Shown piece by piece: positions 10,045 to 19,355 of a DNA stretch of 21,579 bases (the stretch's first letter is position 1; the number at the start of each line of letters is the position of its first letter). The translations under genes and the position numbers were made by a program. Source of the DNA: Priapulus caudatus (taxonomy: Eukaryota > Priapulida > Priapulimorpha > Priapulimorphida > Priapulidae); the NCBI RefSeq assembly GCF_000485595.1, contig NW_014577133.1, forward strand, positions 532,814 through 554,392. The letters are read 5' to 3'. The notes under the pieces are model-generated. The model was given only the letters and a program-made list of their open reading frames with translations, did not search any database and was not told where the DNA came from.

Positions 10045-10106
<62 letters not shown>
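9894..10106. repeat. (TG)n microsatellite
   Basis: A 213-bp TG run with a few interruptions (TTAG near 9908, TGGTG near 9949, TGTTGTGTT near 9965, TGCCTGTGTTTG near 10012, TGATG near 10043) and a long pure tract from about 10048 to 10106. Together with the preceding (CA)n, across about a dozen bases (CACAATGGGGATG), it forms a potential self-complementary hairpin. Alternating purine-pyrimidine TG also favours Z-DNA. Confidence 0.95.
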
Positions 10107-10108
<2 letters not shown>

Positions 10109-10500
10109 CATACAGGAGACGCACAGCGATTGTTGGCGGAGCGGTAATTGGAGGTTAACTACTGCTAAGCTGTTGACAGAGCCGGGGGGGGCGCGTCCGA
10201 GACACGCAGGGGCGGGGACCGGACAGACAGCTATTAGTGGAGGCGATGAGAAGAGAGAGACAACCGGCTGGAGGAGGGCAGCTGCCGGGCAGACGTGAGG
10301 GAGATAGTAACGTGACGAGCAGTCTATGGTCGCCAGATAATAGAAACTCCGTCCGACGGCGTGTATCGGTGTAATTGACACCGTCTGTGACATTATACGC
10401 ATGAGGGCGAGCATCTTGATTTGGGCAAACGTTGGGGATTCGGATGATGAAAAAGCTTAGCGAGGGGCCGTACTATACCATGTGTAATATACAGATAGTG
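10107..10500. other. Unique core of the palindrome loop
   Basis: This is the only complex sequence in the loop, and it is not repeated in either arm as far as I can see. It contains a G run of eight (near 10183-10190) and a short inverted pair, GACGGCGTG and GACACCGTC (near 10356-10386). A minus-strand frame (9908-10414) stays open for about 100 residues before running into poly-His-Thr, with no motif I recognise. If the inverted repeat is real, this is the spacer. If it is a fold-back artefact, this core needs a separate explanation. Confidence 0.5.
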
Positions 10501-10506
10501 GTAACG

Positions 10507-10790
<284 letters not shown>

Positions 10791-11394
10791 CAGATCTCGC
10801 CGTTTACCGTGCGCACCTCCTCCCTCTCCTCCACGAGACGCAATTCTCCCCCTCCCCCGTGCTCCCCCGCACGCCTCTTCCCCCGAGCTTCCCCGCGCAC
10901 CTCCCTTCCCCGAGCCCTCGAGCTCCCCCGCGCACCTCTCTCATTTACACAAATTACGTGCCGCGTGACGGCAGCTCTGCCGGCGTCTGCCATTGTCGCC
11001 GCGCGGCGCCGATTGTCGGCCGAGTCAGGGATACGCGCGCTCGCTCCCTCTGTTTGGCCGCAGGCGAGCGGGCGGGCGCAGGAGCGCGAGGCACGGAGAG
11101 GAAACTGAACTCGCTGGTGCCTCCGCGGCTGAATGGCGCAGGTCCGACAGCGAGATAATGGCGCATGAGATCAACATCTCGCAGCCGCCGACAAAGAAAA
11201 CAGCGGGCAAAACAACACAAAACAACCGGGATAGGATTTCGTAGCGGGAGAGACGTCGTCGGGTCGTGGCGGGTAGTATACGCTGTTATTTCCCGCCGTG
11301 TGTAAGGCACATGCGAGTGTCTGCATTTGTGCAGCCGGCGCGTGTTGCATATGTAAGTTAAGAAGAACGGGGAAAAACATTGGTGAAACATTAA

Positions 11395-11842
11395 CGAATT
11401 GGTAGCTTTTATTCTATTATCATTATTTTTTATTCTTACATTTGTATTATTATTATTATTAATTTACTCTACTATTATATTATATATAAGTTGTTATGGT
11501 TATGTTAGTAAATAGATATGTAGTTATTGTTAAGTTAGTAAATGATGGTATGCTGTCCATGCATGTTTATATTTGAATGGTGGATTGTAAATTTTACACT
11601 ACTTATCGACTATCGACCCGCTGGTGCTATCACGATAATTTATTTTCCGATGATATAAAATTAATAAAGTTGAGTCTCGATTATTAGACCTAAACGGGAC
11701 CTATGAGTGCAGGTACGGGGATGTATGCGATACACGTGATCTGCTTTATTAATAATAATTCTAGATTATAAATAAAATGATAGGAAACTGTATGATTATA
11801 GTTTTAAGAATACGTGTTTGAAGTTGTTTTTACCTAAACAAA
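11395..11842. repeat. AT-rich inverted-repeat block, right copy
   Basis: The complement of roughly 7298-7990. It includes (TTA)n-like runs (about 11445-11460), CATGCATG near 11560 and TATAGTTTTAAGAATACGTG near 11796. It has no open frame of note and is shorter than the left copy. Confidence 0.75.
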
Positions 11843-12365
11843 TTTGTAATAGGTATTAACAACAATTACGGTACATATACAGTACAGGCATAAATCACGC
11901 ACTGAGAGACAAAGCAACATGGGGCTCGGCAAAATAGTACGGGCGCCCGCAGTATAGCAGTAGAACAACATCAAAGACAACAGTAGCATAATCATTATTA
12001 TCATCATCATCATCATATTAGCAGAACCCCCACCCCACCCCCACTGAATCGTGTATGCTAGTCGGCCCTGCCAGCAACTATCGGGCAGCCAGCCTGCAGC
12101 TCCGCCAGCTCACCTGGCATCACGTATCATCAACTCTAACTACCACTTGACCTTCTAATCGGAGCCACACACCTGCGAGACGTCTCGAATCCCGCTCGGA
12201 CACCCAGATTTCGCCGCCCCCTCCCCCTCCTTCTACCCCCTCCTCACCCACCCACTCTCCCGCTCTGCCTTCGAGAAATCGCCGCTTTTGTCTCGAGGTT
12301 TTTCTTTCATCGCTGTTTCGTGCCCGGGTTTTTTCTCCTCCGCATTAGAGAAGGTGACTTAGGTG
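11843..12365. other. Right-arm interval opposite the left expansion
   Basis: This holds an (ATC)n/(ATT)n run (11990-12017), a C-rich CCCCCACCCCACCCCCACT tract near 12027, a short anchor to the left arm (12065-12085), a pyrimidine-rich stretch (12215-12260) and the conserved block ending near 12365. I see no gene. A minus-strand frame at 11834-12016 is built on the ATC repeat. Confidence 0.55.
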
Positions 12366-13034
12366 GCGGCGACGACGACGGCGGGTAGGTATTACAATAA
12401 CAAAGCCGCTGCACGTGCGCCGTTGTCCCGCGCGCTACATCTCTGCTAGTGTTCGTAGATCACAGGTGGCCCCACGAGCCTTTCATCGTCGAGGACAGAA
12501 AGCGCCAGTGACTCGAGTGTATACGCAGCCGTTCCGGGATCCCGGTGGAAGAGAGGCGGGAGGAGGTCGCCCTCGCGGGACACGACGAGGGAGGAGGTGT
12601 GGTCGCAATAGGCGTACGCTGTCCACTTGAGAGGCAGTGGCGGGTGCTGATCGGGGAGGGTGAAGTTTCTGCATTGTTGCTTCGTGCTCGCGAGCAGAAG
12701 GCATCGCGCGGGGGGTTGCCACCCACGGATGCGTGCATTCTTCACGGAAATCTGCTATAATTTACGGCTTTCAATGGCCTCGTATAGAAGAACCGTTATT
12801 TCAAATAACAGTGATGTCACGCGTGATCGGTAGGTTTCTGTAGACGTTCTCTATACTTACATTACTTTATACTGACCCCACTCTATTTACATATATGAAC
12901 TACTAAATTACTATTCTTTTCTTTCTTGCTAAGTGCGAATCATCATTTGTTCATTCTCACCTTGATCACTTTCATGTTATCTTCCTCTTCCTTCCTCACA
13001 TAATTCCCCATCACGATCATGTTGTCTTCATCTT
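12366..13034. other. Right-arm interval with no clear left counterpart
   Basis: A GC-rich part (12366-12760) with a GGCGGCGACGACGACGG run is followed by an AT-rich part with ATCAC and CTTCCTC words (12900-13034). Several overlapping frames of 60-100 residues (12415-12760, both strands) have no motif, and no homologous frame exists in the other arm. The 12960-13034 part looks like a local, diverged duplicate of 13035-13160 (CATGTT, TTCCTC, CCCATCAC words). Confidence 0.4.
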
Positions 13035-13150
13035 CCTTATACCTACTTCACCGTCACATTTCTATTGCCTTCTTTTTGCGTTCATATACTTTCCCATCAC
13101 ACTCATGTCGCATCTCTCTTCCTCACTCACCTACTTCGCGATCACACTCA

Positions 13151-13433
13151 CTCATGATCACAGGCACTTGGAGCGTTTCAATAAAATAGAATGCTAAATA
13201 AATACAAAATATATGTATATATATATATTTATATGTCAGTGTGCAGCGGAAGCAATGTAATGGCGGCAGCCAGTGTTTGTTGTAGATGAGCATTTGGACG
13301 GCATTTACAGGAAATTGTCGGCAATAATAGGTGAAAGAGAGTATAGAAACATTAAGACTTTGGTAGTAAATAGATTTCGTATTTATTTAGCATTATATTT
13401 TATTGAAACGCTCCAAGTACCTGTGCTCATGAT
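13151..13433. repeat. Nested foldback (MITE-like) element, right copy
   Basis: Inverted ends of about 60 bp: 13151-13210 (CTCATGATCACAGG, CACTTGGAGCGTTTCAATAAA, ATGCTAAATAAATAC) and 13373-13433 (GTATTTATTTAGCAT, TTTATTGAAACGCTCCAAGT, CCTGTGCTCATGA). The match between ends is nearly perfect, with a few substitutions. The centre of about 160 bp holds a TA-rich run (13213-13232) and AGTGTGCAGCGGAAGCAATG. Size, AT-rich centre and long terminal inverted repeats fit a non-autonomous DNA transposon. The ends also carry AATAAA-type words. No target-site duplication could be fixed with confidence. Confidence 0.65.
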
Positions 13434-14402
13434 GTCTTCCTCGTCGTCACCCAATACTTTATCACACTCGCCTTCCCTCCACATCCTCCTCTCCCAGCTT
13501 CGATCCCTTGTTACACCCGGGGTTCTCCCCTCCTATTTCTCACGTTATTCCTCAACATCCACATCCTTCCCTACACTCATACATTCGTTCTCCCACCTCG
13601 TCTTTCTCCCTCACCGTTCTCCTCTTACCTCTCTCCTGCTTACACAACCTCCCCATCCGCACGGCCGCCATGCGAACCCCCAAGATTTCTCCTACTGCCG
13701 GTGTTCTCTGCTTCACCGGTATGCGCGGGCAGCAAAAGCGCATGGTTTGTCTCCAAGACGATGCTCCCCCTCCTCCCTCCACGCACCCACGGCGCTCGCA
13801 GCATCACCATGGTACCATAATCACGCTGCTTTATAAACCCGAATAGAAATGGAGATTTCGCATGAATACGCGCCTGAATGGCTCCCGCGCCGTCTGAGAA
13901 AGACCGCGGTCGTCTCCGAGCGTGGCGCGCCGTTAGAACGTCGAATGCAAGTCGTAAAAAAAGGACGACGACGACGGCGGCGGCCGAGGCGACGGCGCGA
14001 AAGAAAGGTAGACGAACAAACGAGATGCGAGATGTGAATGCCCCGGCGCGGCGAATTAAACCAGGTGCGATCATCGTCGGAGGGGCTGGATGGATGGATG
14101 CTGTGAATGCCGACAAGTGACTGCGACTCAGAACAGGCGCCGGCGCCCGTGCAGAGCTAACCGCCGGCGCCCGTGCAGAGCTGAGAGGTCAGGGCGCGCG
14201 CGGGGGGTGCCGAGCAGATACTCCGCCCGAATCCGACAAGGATGACGAAGACGACTAAGAAGAAAGAGAGAGAGAAAAAAACTGCCGCCAAAATGCGGGC
14301 GGCCGGCGTCAGACCGTCTTCGGCGCACAAAGACACGCGTCGCCGTGCGGAGAATACCTCAGCGCGCGCAGACTCGTGCGTGCATGCGCGTGTATGGCGC
14401 AC

Positions 14403-14961
14403 AGACACGTGCGCGCCTCCCCGTGTGTGCGTGCGTGCGTGCGTGCGTGCGTGCGTGTGGCGCGCAGACACGTGCGCCCATCTCCGTGTGTGCGTGCGTG
14501 CGTGCGTGCGTGTATGCTGCGCGCAGAGACGTGCGTGCGCACGTGTGTGCGGCGAGCAAACATGTGCGTGCGTGTACGTGTGTGACGCGCAGGCACGTGC
14601 GTGTGTGCTGCGCGCAGACACGTGCGTGCGTGCGTGTGTGTGTGTGTGTGTGTGCTGCGCGCAGACACGTGCGTGCGTGCGTGCGTGCTACCCGCAGACA
14701 CGTGCGTGTGCGCGCGTGTGCTGCGCGCAGACACGTGCGCGCATGCGTGCGTGCGTGCGTGCGTGCGTGTGTGCTACCCGCAGACACGTGCGTGTGCGCG
14801 CGCGTGCGCGCGTGTGCTGCCCGCAGACACGTGCGTGCGTGAGTGCGTGCTACCCGCAGACACGTGCGTGTGTGCTGCGCGCAGACACGTGCGTGCGTGC
14901 GTGCGTGCGTGCTACCCGCAGACACGTGCGTGTGCGTGCGTGTGTGCTACCCGCAGACACG
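14403..14961 (+). repeat. CACGTG-containing minisatellite
   Basis: Units of the form CGCAGACACGTGCGTG plus a variable (CGTG)n tail and then TGTGCTACC or TGTGCTGCG. CACGTG occurs near 14406, 14468, 14594, 14619, 14666, 14699, 14732, 14785, 14828, 14861, 14886, 14923 and 14956. Spacing is most often 33 bp, otherwise about 25, 37, 43, 47 or 53, because the (GTGC)n tail changes length. The left arm has only one or two such units (near 1290 and 1428), so the array expanded on this side only. Frames of up to 297 residues here are Cys-Val-Arg-Ala translations of the repeat. CACGTG is the palindromic E-box bound by bHLH-type factors; any function is inference. Confidence 0.85.
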
Positions 14962-15040
14962 TGGTGGGGTGTGGAGACGCGTAGCAAGCAGCGGGATATT
15001 ATTCGCGCAAGGAATCGAGAAACTTACGGAGCCCAGCCAC

Positions 15041-15060
15041 TTAACCCTAGACAAAAAAAA
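15041..15060 (+). mobile_element. Possible piggyBac-type terminus (TTAA then CCCTAGA)
   Basis: TTAACCCTAGAC at 15041-15052 matches the TTAA target plus the CCCTAGA start known for piggyBac transposon ends. It lies just outside the right arm of the palindrome. I found no partner end (TCTAGGGTTAA) downstream in the window, and no transposase. Eleven matching bases could be chance. Confidence 0.15.
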
Positions 15061-15485
15061 CACCACGGCATTCGTAGCGGATGTCATGAGATAACCGTTG
15101 GCTCCCGTCGTAAGATAAGAAACACGCATCGGTGAGTTTCAACAACGGGGCACCAAAAATATCTCGCCATAAAGCACGATTGTATCAATGAAAAATGCAC
15201 GACTATATCTACATAAGACCTGGCGATAAGATTAATCGTGCCCGCTGCATCCGATATAGCCTGCAGGGCTGAATGCTTCAACCGATGTAAAATCCAGCAG
15301 TCTATGGTTGGCCATCGTACTTAGAAATCGTTATTTAATACCGCGGTAAAAATAATTTAACCGCAGTTAATTATGTATGCAGTACATGCGCCAACCTTAC
15401 TGGGAGACGACAGGAGTTTAGGTGACTAATGACGCTTAACTAGAGATACAAGACATTAACATGGCGATTAAACACGGCAGCCTTT

Positions 15486-15495
15486 GTGACGTCAC
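15486..15495. promoter_or_regulatory. CRE-type palindrome GTGACGTCAC
   Basis: A perfect ten-base palindrome containing TGACGTCA, the full binding site of CREB/ATF-type bZIP proteins, followed by CGCGTGGG. No transcript is identifiable nearby, so its use is unknown. Confidence 0.35.
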
Positions 15496-15696
15496 GCGTG
15501 GGACCTCCGCGCGCCACTAACCGGTGAGACAGACTCAACGATAAGTTTGAGTAAAATTGGGTAAAAGTGCAATGGTAAATGGACACTGCATCACTCAGCA
15601 TTGTGTGTCTTGTCTTGTCACGCTAATTTCACTGACTGGGAAACAGGTGTATGTCTATAAACTTACGAATCGCCCTTAGCAGACCTTACTAATCGT

Positions 15697-15870
15697 CCAC
15701 GACGATATGCACAACAAGGGTCGAGCACGGTATTTGCTCAGTTTTGTTTGTATTTGTATTTCGTAGGTGTATTATTTATGCAGTACATGAATGGCCCACG
15801 ACGATATGCACAACAAGGTTTAACACAGTATTTATAAACAATTTTGTTTGTATTTGTAATTCGTAGGTGT
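15697..15870. repeat. Tandem duplication of about 100 bp
   Basis: CCACGACGATATGCACAACAAGG occurs at 15697-15719 and again at 15796-15818. Both are followed by a GTATTT word, TTTTGTTTGTATTTGTA and TTCGTAGGTGT (ending 15770 and 15870). The period is 99-100 bp, with one small gap and several substitutions. It holds two copies, the second cut short by a short GT run. It is not related to the palindrome arms. Confidence 0.85.
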
Positions 15871-16890
15871 GTGTGTAAACGTCTGCCGCATGCCTGCAGC
15901 AGGCGTGAGCTATAGTAATTATGTAGATGATCCCGCGTTCACACGTCCAACTACGTGCACATGTCTCATTGACACACGAAATGCATTTCTCTTACTTGTT
16001 CTCGGGGCATTTTTTTAAAGACATTCGGAGATTTTCGCTCCAAAACATCTGAGTTTAACAGAGTTTTCTAAATAATTATTTAAACGGCAACACAACAATA
16101 CAGGTTTAGAACAGCTTTGTTTGTCGTACGGCGTTATAATTTTTTACACTGTTCACGGTTGAGCAAGATCACTTGACAAATCATTTAGATCTTTGAAAGC
16201 ATGCATACTTGGGCACTCGTAAATACCTTGACGTTAATAGGTAGTGGTGTGTTAGAGTCGGCATGAAAGCACCTATAGTTAGCTGATCACCGACAAAGTT
16301 ACAACGAGTCCTTACAACGAGCCCTCACCGCAGTCCTGAATATTCTTTAAAATGATCGACTTTAAAACATGGCGGCCACTTGACTCGCATTGTGGGCCAG
16401 CACAAACAATTAAGTCACTTTCAGTCGACACGTCAACTACAATCAACTCCTTGTCAGTCAGCGACGATCGAGATAGGGGACCCGCCGATGCTCGCTGTAG
16501 AAGCTAAATTGTGCGCACTATACCGCTAAACGACATTTCATGTCGAATTACATGCCTGACGGTGCCCCCGTGCACGCGCTGTCAAACTTTATCAAGCTGT
16601 AAACGTGAGTCCACCATGCGGCAGCGTGCGCGATAATGAACGCACAATGGCGGCAAAAATGCGACCGGCCCGCTCCGTTTATGGAGGACATTGCAAAGCA
16701 GCGAGGAGACAAGGACGCGAGGAGCATATGCGTCGCGCGAGGCGAACATACTGTCGCATGTCGTAAACACCCGCGCGTGCGGCGTCCTCCCCGCCTGCAG
16801 CATCTCCGAGGTCCCCCCCCCCCTGCCTCCCCCACGCCGTGTGTCGAGGCGTGTGTGCAGCACAGCCATAGATAATATAAACGACACGGC
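15871..16890. other. Right flank, second part, without a gene
   Basis: Largely AT-rich to 16140, then mixed, then GC-rich after 16560, with an 11-base C run (about 16813-16823). ATGGCGGC occurs at 16369 and 16647. Frames at 16548-17103 on the minus strand reach 173 residues but are interrupted in related frames and carry no motif, so I do not call them. Confidence 0.5.
16299..16324. repeat. 13-bp tandem duplicate
   Basis: TTACAACGAGTCC is followed directly by TTACAACGAGCCC, one substitution apart. Minor replication-slippage repeat. Confidence 0.7.
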
Positions 16891-16899
16891 GTTTTCATC

Positions 16900-17190
16900 A
16901 TAAATTACTCGCTCGTCCTGCGCGCGCGTCCTTATGGTTGTAGCCGCCAGACGGCGTCTGCGAGAGAGCGGCGCGCACATAAACAACGCGCACGTGACGT
17001 CGCGCGCGATTCGGCGCGAAAACGCCGCAGCCAGTAAATCTGCCGGCGGCGGCGAAAACAACAAGCGCGCGGGGGGGGGGATGACTGGATCGACTGGACG
17101 CACCGATTAGCAGTGGCTTATATACGCCTCCCGGCACGGATGCCACGTACGCGTACGCGACCCGCGACCGGCCGCGTGTTGAGCCGAGAA
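16900..17190 (+). promoter_or_regulatory. CpG-rich stretch ending in a TATA-like box
   Basis: A dense run of CG dinucleotides (GCGCGCAC, ACGTGACGTCGCGCGCG near 16991, GGCGCGAAAACGCC near 17014) leads to a G run (17070-17080) and then GCTTATATACGCC, with TATATA at 17119-17124. The order GC-rich, CACGTGACGTC, then TATA looks like a core promoter reading rightward. No start site or downstream exon can be recognised, and the next DNA is (TA)n and (GA)n repeat. Low certainty. Confidence 0.25.
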
Positions 17191-17198
17191 ATGAATGC

Positions 17199-17265
17199 TA
17201 TATATATATATATATATATACAGGTCCAATATCTCTATTATCCACTCCTGATATATATATATATA
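17199..17265. repeat. Paired (TA)n tracts
   Basis: (TA)11 at 17199-17220 and a second AT tract at 17251-17265, separated by 30 bp of unique sequence. The tracts can pair as a hairpin. The second merges into GAGAGA at 17266. Confidence 0.9.
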
Positions 17266-17329
17266 AGAGAGAGAGAGGAGAGAGAAATGAGACGGGAATA
17301 GAAGGGGGAATAGAGAGGGCGAGCAAGAT

Positions 17330-17378
<49 letters not shown>

Positions 17379-17522
17379 GGAGAGAAGAGGACCGAAGAAG
17401 ACAATGTAAAGAAAGGTGGAGAGAGGTAGAAATAAAGAAAGAGAAAGCGCGCTCGCGCGAGAGAGGGCGAGAGAGAGAACGAGAGAGAATGAGAGAGATA
17501 GAGAGAATGAGAGAGCGAGATT
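17266..17522. repeat. (GA)n-rich purine tract
   Basis: About 250 bp almost entirely purine on the plus strand, with a pure GA run at 17332-17364 and GA-rich sequence around 17376-17520 broken by a CGCGCTCGCGCG patch near 17448. Reading frames here are Arg-Glu or Ser-Leu simple translations. Long polypurine tracts of this kind can form triplexes. Confidence 0.9.
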
Positions 17523-17765
17523 TCATGAGCGGTTCGGTATTGAGCCGGATTCTCGGTATCTGGGGATCGTGCTCCGTCGGTCAGTGTCGGCCCGACCTTG
17601 CAGTCGCCACGGCTCTTTGTTCCTCGCTGCAGACCCGTGCTTAACTCCCGTGATCCCACACACGCTCAGTCGGCACGTGTAATGATCACTGCCATCTATC
17701 CGCTGCCATTTGTCACCGCGTGAGAACGAAGAATGCCGTGATATTGATTTAAAAGCTAGCGATGT

Positions 17766-17902
17766 AAATAAATAAAGGAATAAATAAATAAATAAATAAA
17801 GATGTGTGTGTGTGTGTGTGTGTGTCTGCGGTGTGGTGCGTGTGCTTGCGTGCGTCTGGATTTTCCATTCTCTCTCTCTCTCTCTCCTCTCTCTCTCCTC
17901 CC
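17766..17902. repeat. (AAAT)n, (TG)n and (TC)n microsatellite cluster
   Basis: Three simple repeats in a row: AAAT units at 17766-17800, TG at 17803-17825 and TC at 17870-17902. The segment between the last two is TGCGTGTGCTTGCGTGCGTC-like. It sits immediately left of the 17931-18003 hairpin. Confidence 0.9.
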
Positions 17903-17930
17903 TCCGTAGATATAGCCAGACTATATAAGC

Positions 17931-18003
17931 CAGACATTTGCCATGATTCACGTATATATAAGTATATATAGACTCCATATAATCGAATCATGGCGAATGT
18001 CTG
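17931..18003. repeat. 19-bp stem hairpin, 73 nt overall
   Basis: CAGACATTTGCCATGATTC (17931-17949) is the reverse complement of GAATCATGGCGAATGTCTG (17985-18003) except for one position, a T opposite a G that can wobble-pair in RNA. The loop of 35 nt is TA-rich (GTATATATAAGTATATATAG) and partly self-complementary. The size resembles an animal microRNA precursor, but nothing shows transcription. A short MITE or chance inverted repeat is equally possible. Confidence 0.6.
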
Positions 18004-18182
18004 CCTACACACTGCGGGGGTTGATGTAGAAGACGGGCGTGCGCGCACGTCGATCGCTGGTTGTTGACAAGTCTCGCCGACGTGTCGCTCGCCATGCTTA
18101 CCCACTCTGTGCACGGCTCAACTCACCTGTTTAACTCACTCGAACGGCATAAAGTTTAATGAGTTTTCGAATAGTGTACCCA

Positions 18183-18226
18183 GTGTGTTGTCGTGTGTGT
18201 CTGTGTAGTGTTGTTGTGTGTGTGTG

Positions 18227-18270
<44 letters not shown>

Positions 18271-18350
18271 GCGTGCGCGTACGCCTGTGTGTATTCGCGC
18301 GGGCGTGTGAGCGCGTGCGTGTGCGTGTGTCTGTGTGTGTGTGTGTGTTT
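18183..18350. repeat. (TG)n and GCGTG microsatellite
   Basis: TG-rich from 18183, pure GT from about 18229 to 18264, then GTGCGTGCGCG and GTGTGTG words to 18350. Frames here are Cys-Val translations. Confidence 0.92.
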
Positions 18351-19355
18351 GGCATGGCTCGGATGAGATGCTGAAGTTTTCCAATCGCTACCAGCCGATC
18401 CTCTTCACCTTTAACGTCGTTAACGTTGGGGTCACGCGATCCGCTATCATATATCCACGGACATTTCACCCTGACACTTTTTATTCCTTCCATTGTTACA
18501 GAGGTCGTTAAGTTGTTCCCGGGCAAGCGTCGCTTCGCTGGAATTATCCTGATGTTACTTCATCCAGACCAGCCGAAGATAAAAACGCGGGCGTCGGTAA
18601 ACAAGAGAACAAAGTCAGGCCAATTCGCAGACGATTTCGCCTGGTTGATGATTCTCTTTAAGAGTGATCACTCTCCTCTTCGCGCTCGCTTTCCACGCGT
18701 AATTTCCTTTTAAATACGCGCTCAGTGCGTCACACCGGTTTACGTGCGCGGTTTTTAGTGCCGGAGAGCACGGAACGAAACAAAGACGTCTTTGTTTTGA
18801 CGTTTTTTAGGTGGGAATCGTTACCTTTGTCAACGTAAAATGGCGGTTGTCATTACCGTTACGCATCGTCTGCGGCTATCGTCATTTATGTTGCCATTTG
18901 TGTCAGAAAAGACACTTCTAACGCAAATTATGTTGGACTTAGCGGGGCGAATTGACATTGTGCTGCAGTAGCGCGCGCGAACTCGAACGTGGCTAATATT
19001 GTTTTCATAACTTTTTATACGAACGGGAAGGAGAATATTTTGGAGTAAAAATGCCACGGCTCGTCTGAGAATCGAGAAAGTAAATCCTTTAAGCGAAAGA
19101 TACACGCGTCCCTGTTGGCATAAACCTCGATAATAGTATCAAGTCAATGTAAGTAGTCCCGGTACCTGCGCTTGATCTTTGGCTGTATCGTCAACTACAT
19201 GCAGCGAAATCTCGATCGCTCGAATTAACCCAAAATATCATTAGAACGATTATTCAGCGAGGGAAACTAAACTACATTAGAGAGCAAAACAACTGCGAAG
19301 GACGCCCCTGTTAACGCAAGCTGACACACGGCTATATGGTGCGAGTGACTATTCA
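18351..19355. other. Right flank, third part, without a recognised gene
   Basis: Mixed unique sequence. The plus-strand frame 18426-18713 (95 residues) contains a possible splice acceptor, TTCCATTGTTACAG, ending at 18501, and reads on for about 70 codons. Its translation (for example KLFPGKRRFAG) matches no family I know, and there is no donor or partner exon. I leave it as an unproven candidate. The 20-bp palindrome at 18778 and ATGGCGG at 18840 are the other landmarks. Confidence 0.4.
18778..18797. promoter_or_regulatory. 20-bp perfect palindrome around GACGTC
   Basis: AAACAAAGAC followed by its exact reverse complement GTCTTTGTTT, centred on GACGTC. A further TGACG follows at 18798-18802. 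Perfect dyads of this length are rare by chance and fit a site for a dimeric DNA-binding protein such as a bZIP factor. No gene is assignable next to it. Confidence 0.45.

Larger units (their letters stand above)
14976..15690. other. Right flank, first part, without a gene
   Basis: This is unique sequence of mixed composition just outside the palindrome. A possible piggyBac-type end begins at 15041 and a CRE palindrome sits at 15487. A 10-bp palindrome TACCGCGGTA lies at 15339-15348. The only frames are short and motif-free. Confidence 0.5.

Noticed and set aside
9189-10124. 311-residue minus-strand frame and overlapping 150-200-residue frames
   Set aside because: The frame starts inside (CA)n/(TG)n and translates the microsatellite as His-Thr, and then reads the GC-rich arm block. 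The same residues appear in the other arm only because the DNA is repeated, and frames exist on both strands at once.
11460-11500. Poly-A-type signals (AATAAA) and AT-rich tracts as gene ends
   Set aside because: AATAAA words are frequent by chance in AT-rich DNA and no upstream coding region exists.
14242-15135. 297-residue Cys-rich plus-strand frame
   Set aside because: It is the translation of the CACGTG minisatellite and flanking repeat. All three frames are open over the same stretch because the unit lacks stops, and the equivalent left-arm frame is short and different beyond the start.
18426-18713. 95-residue frame with an acceptor-like TTCCATTGTTACAG
   Set aside because: Nothing in the translation is recognisable, no donor or second exon is evident, and one such frame is expected by chance in this length. 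Noted in the region description only.
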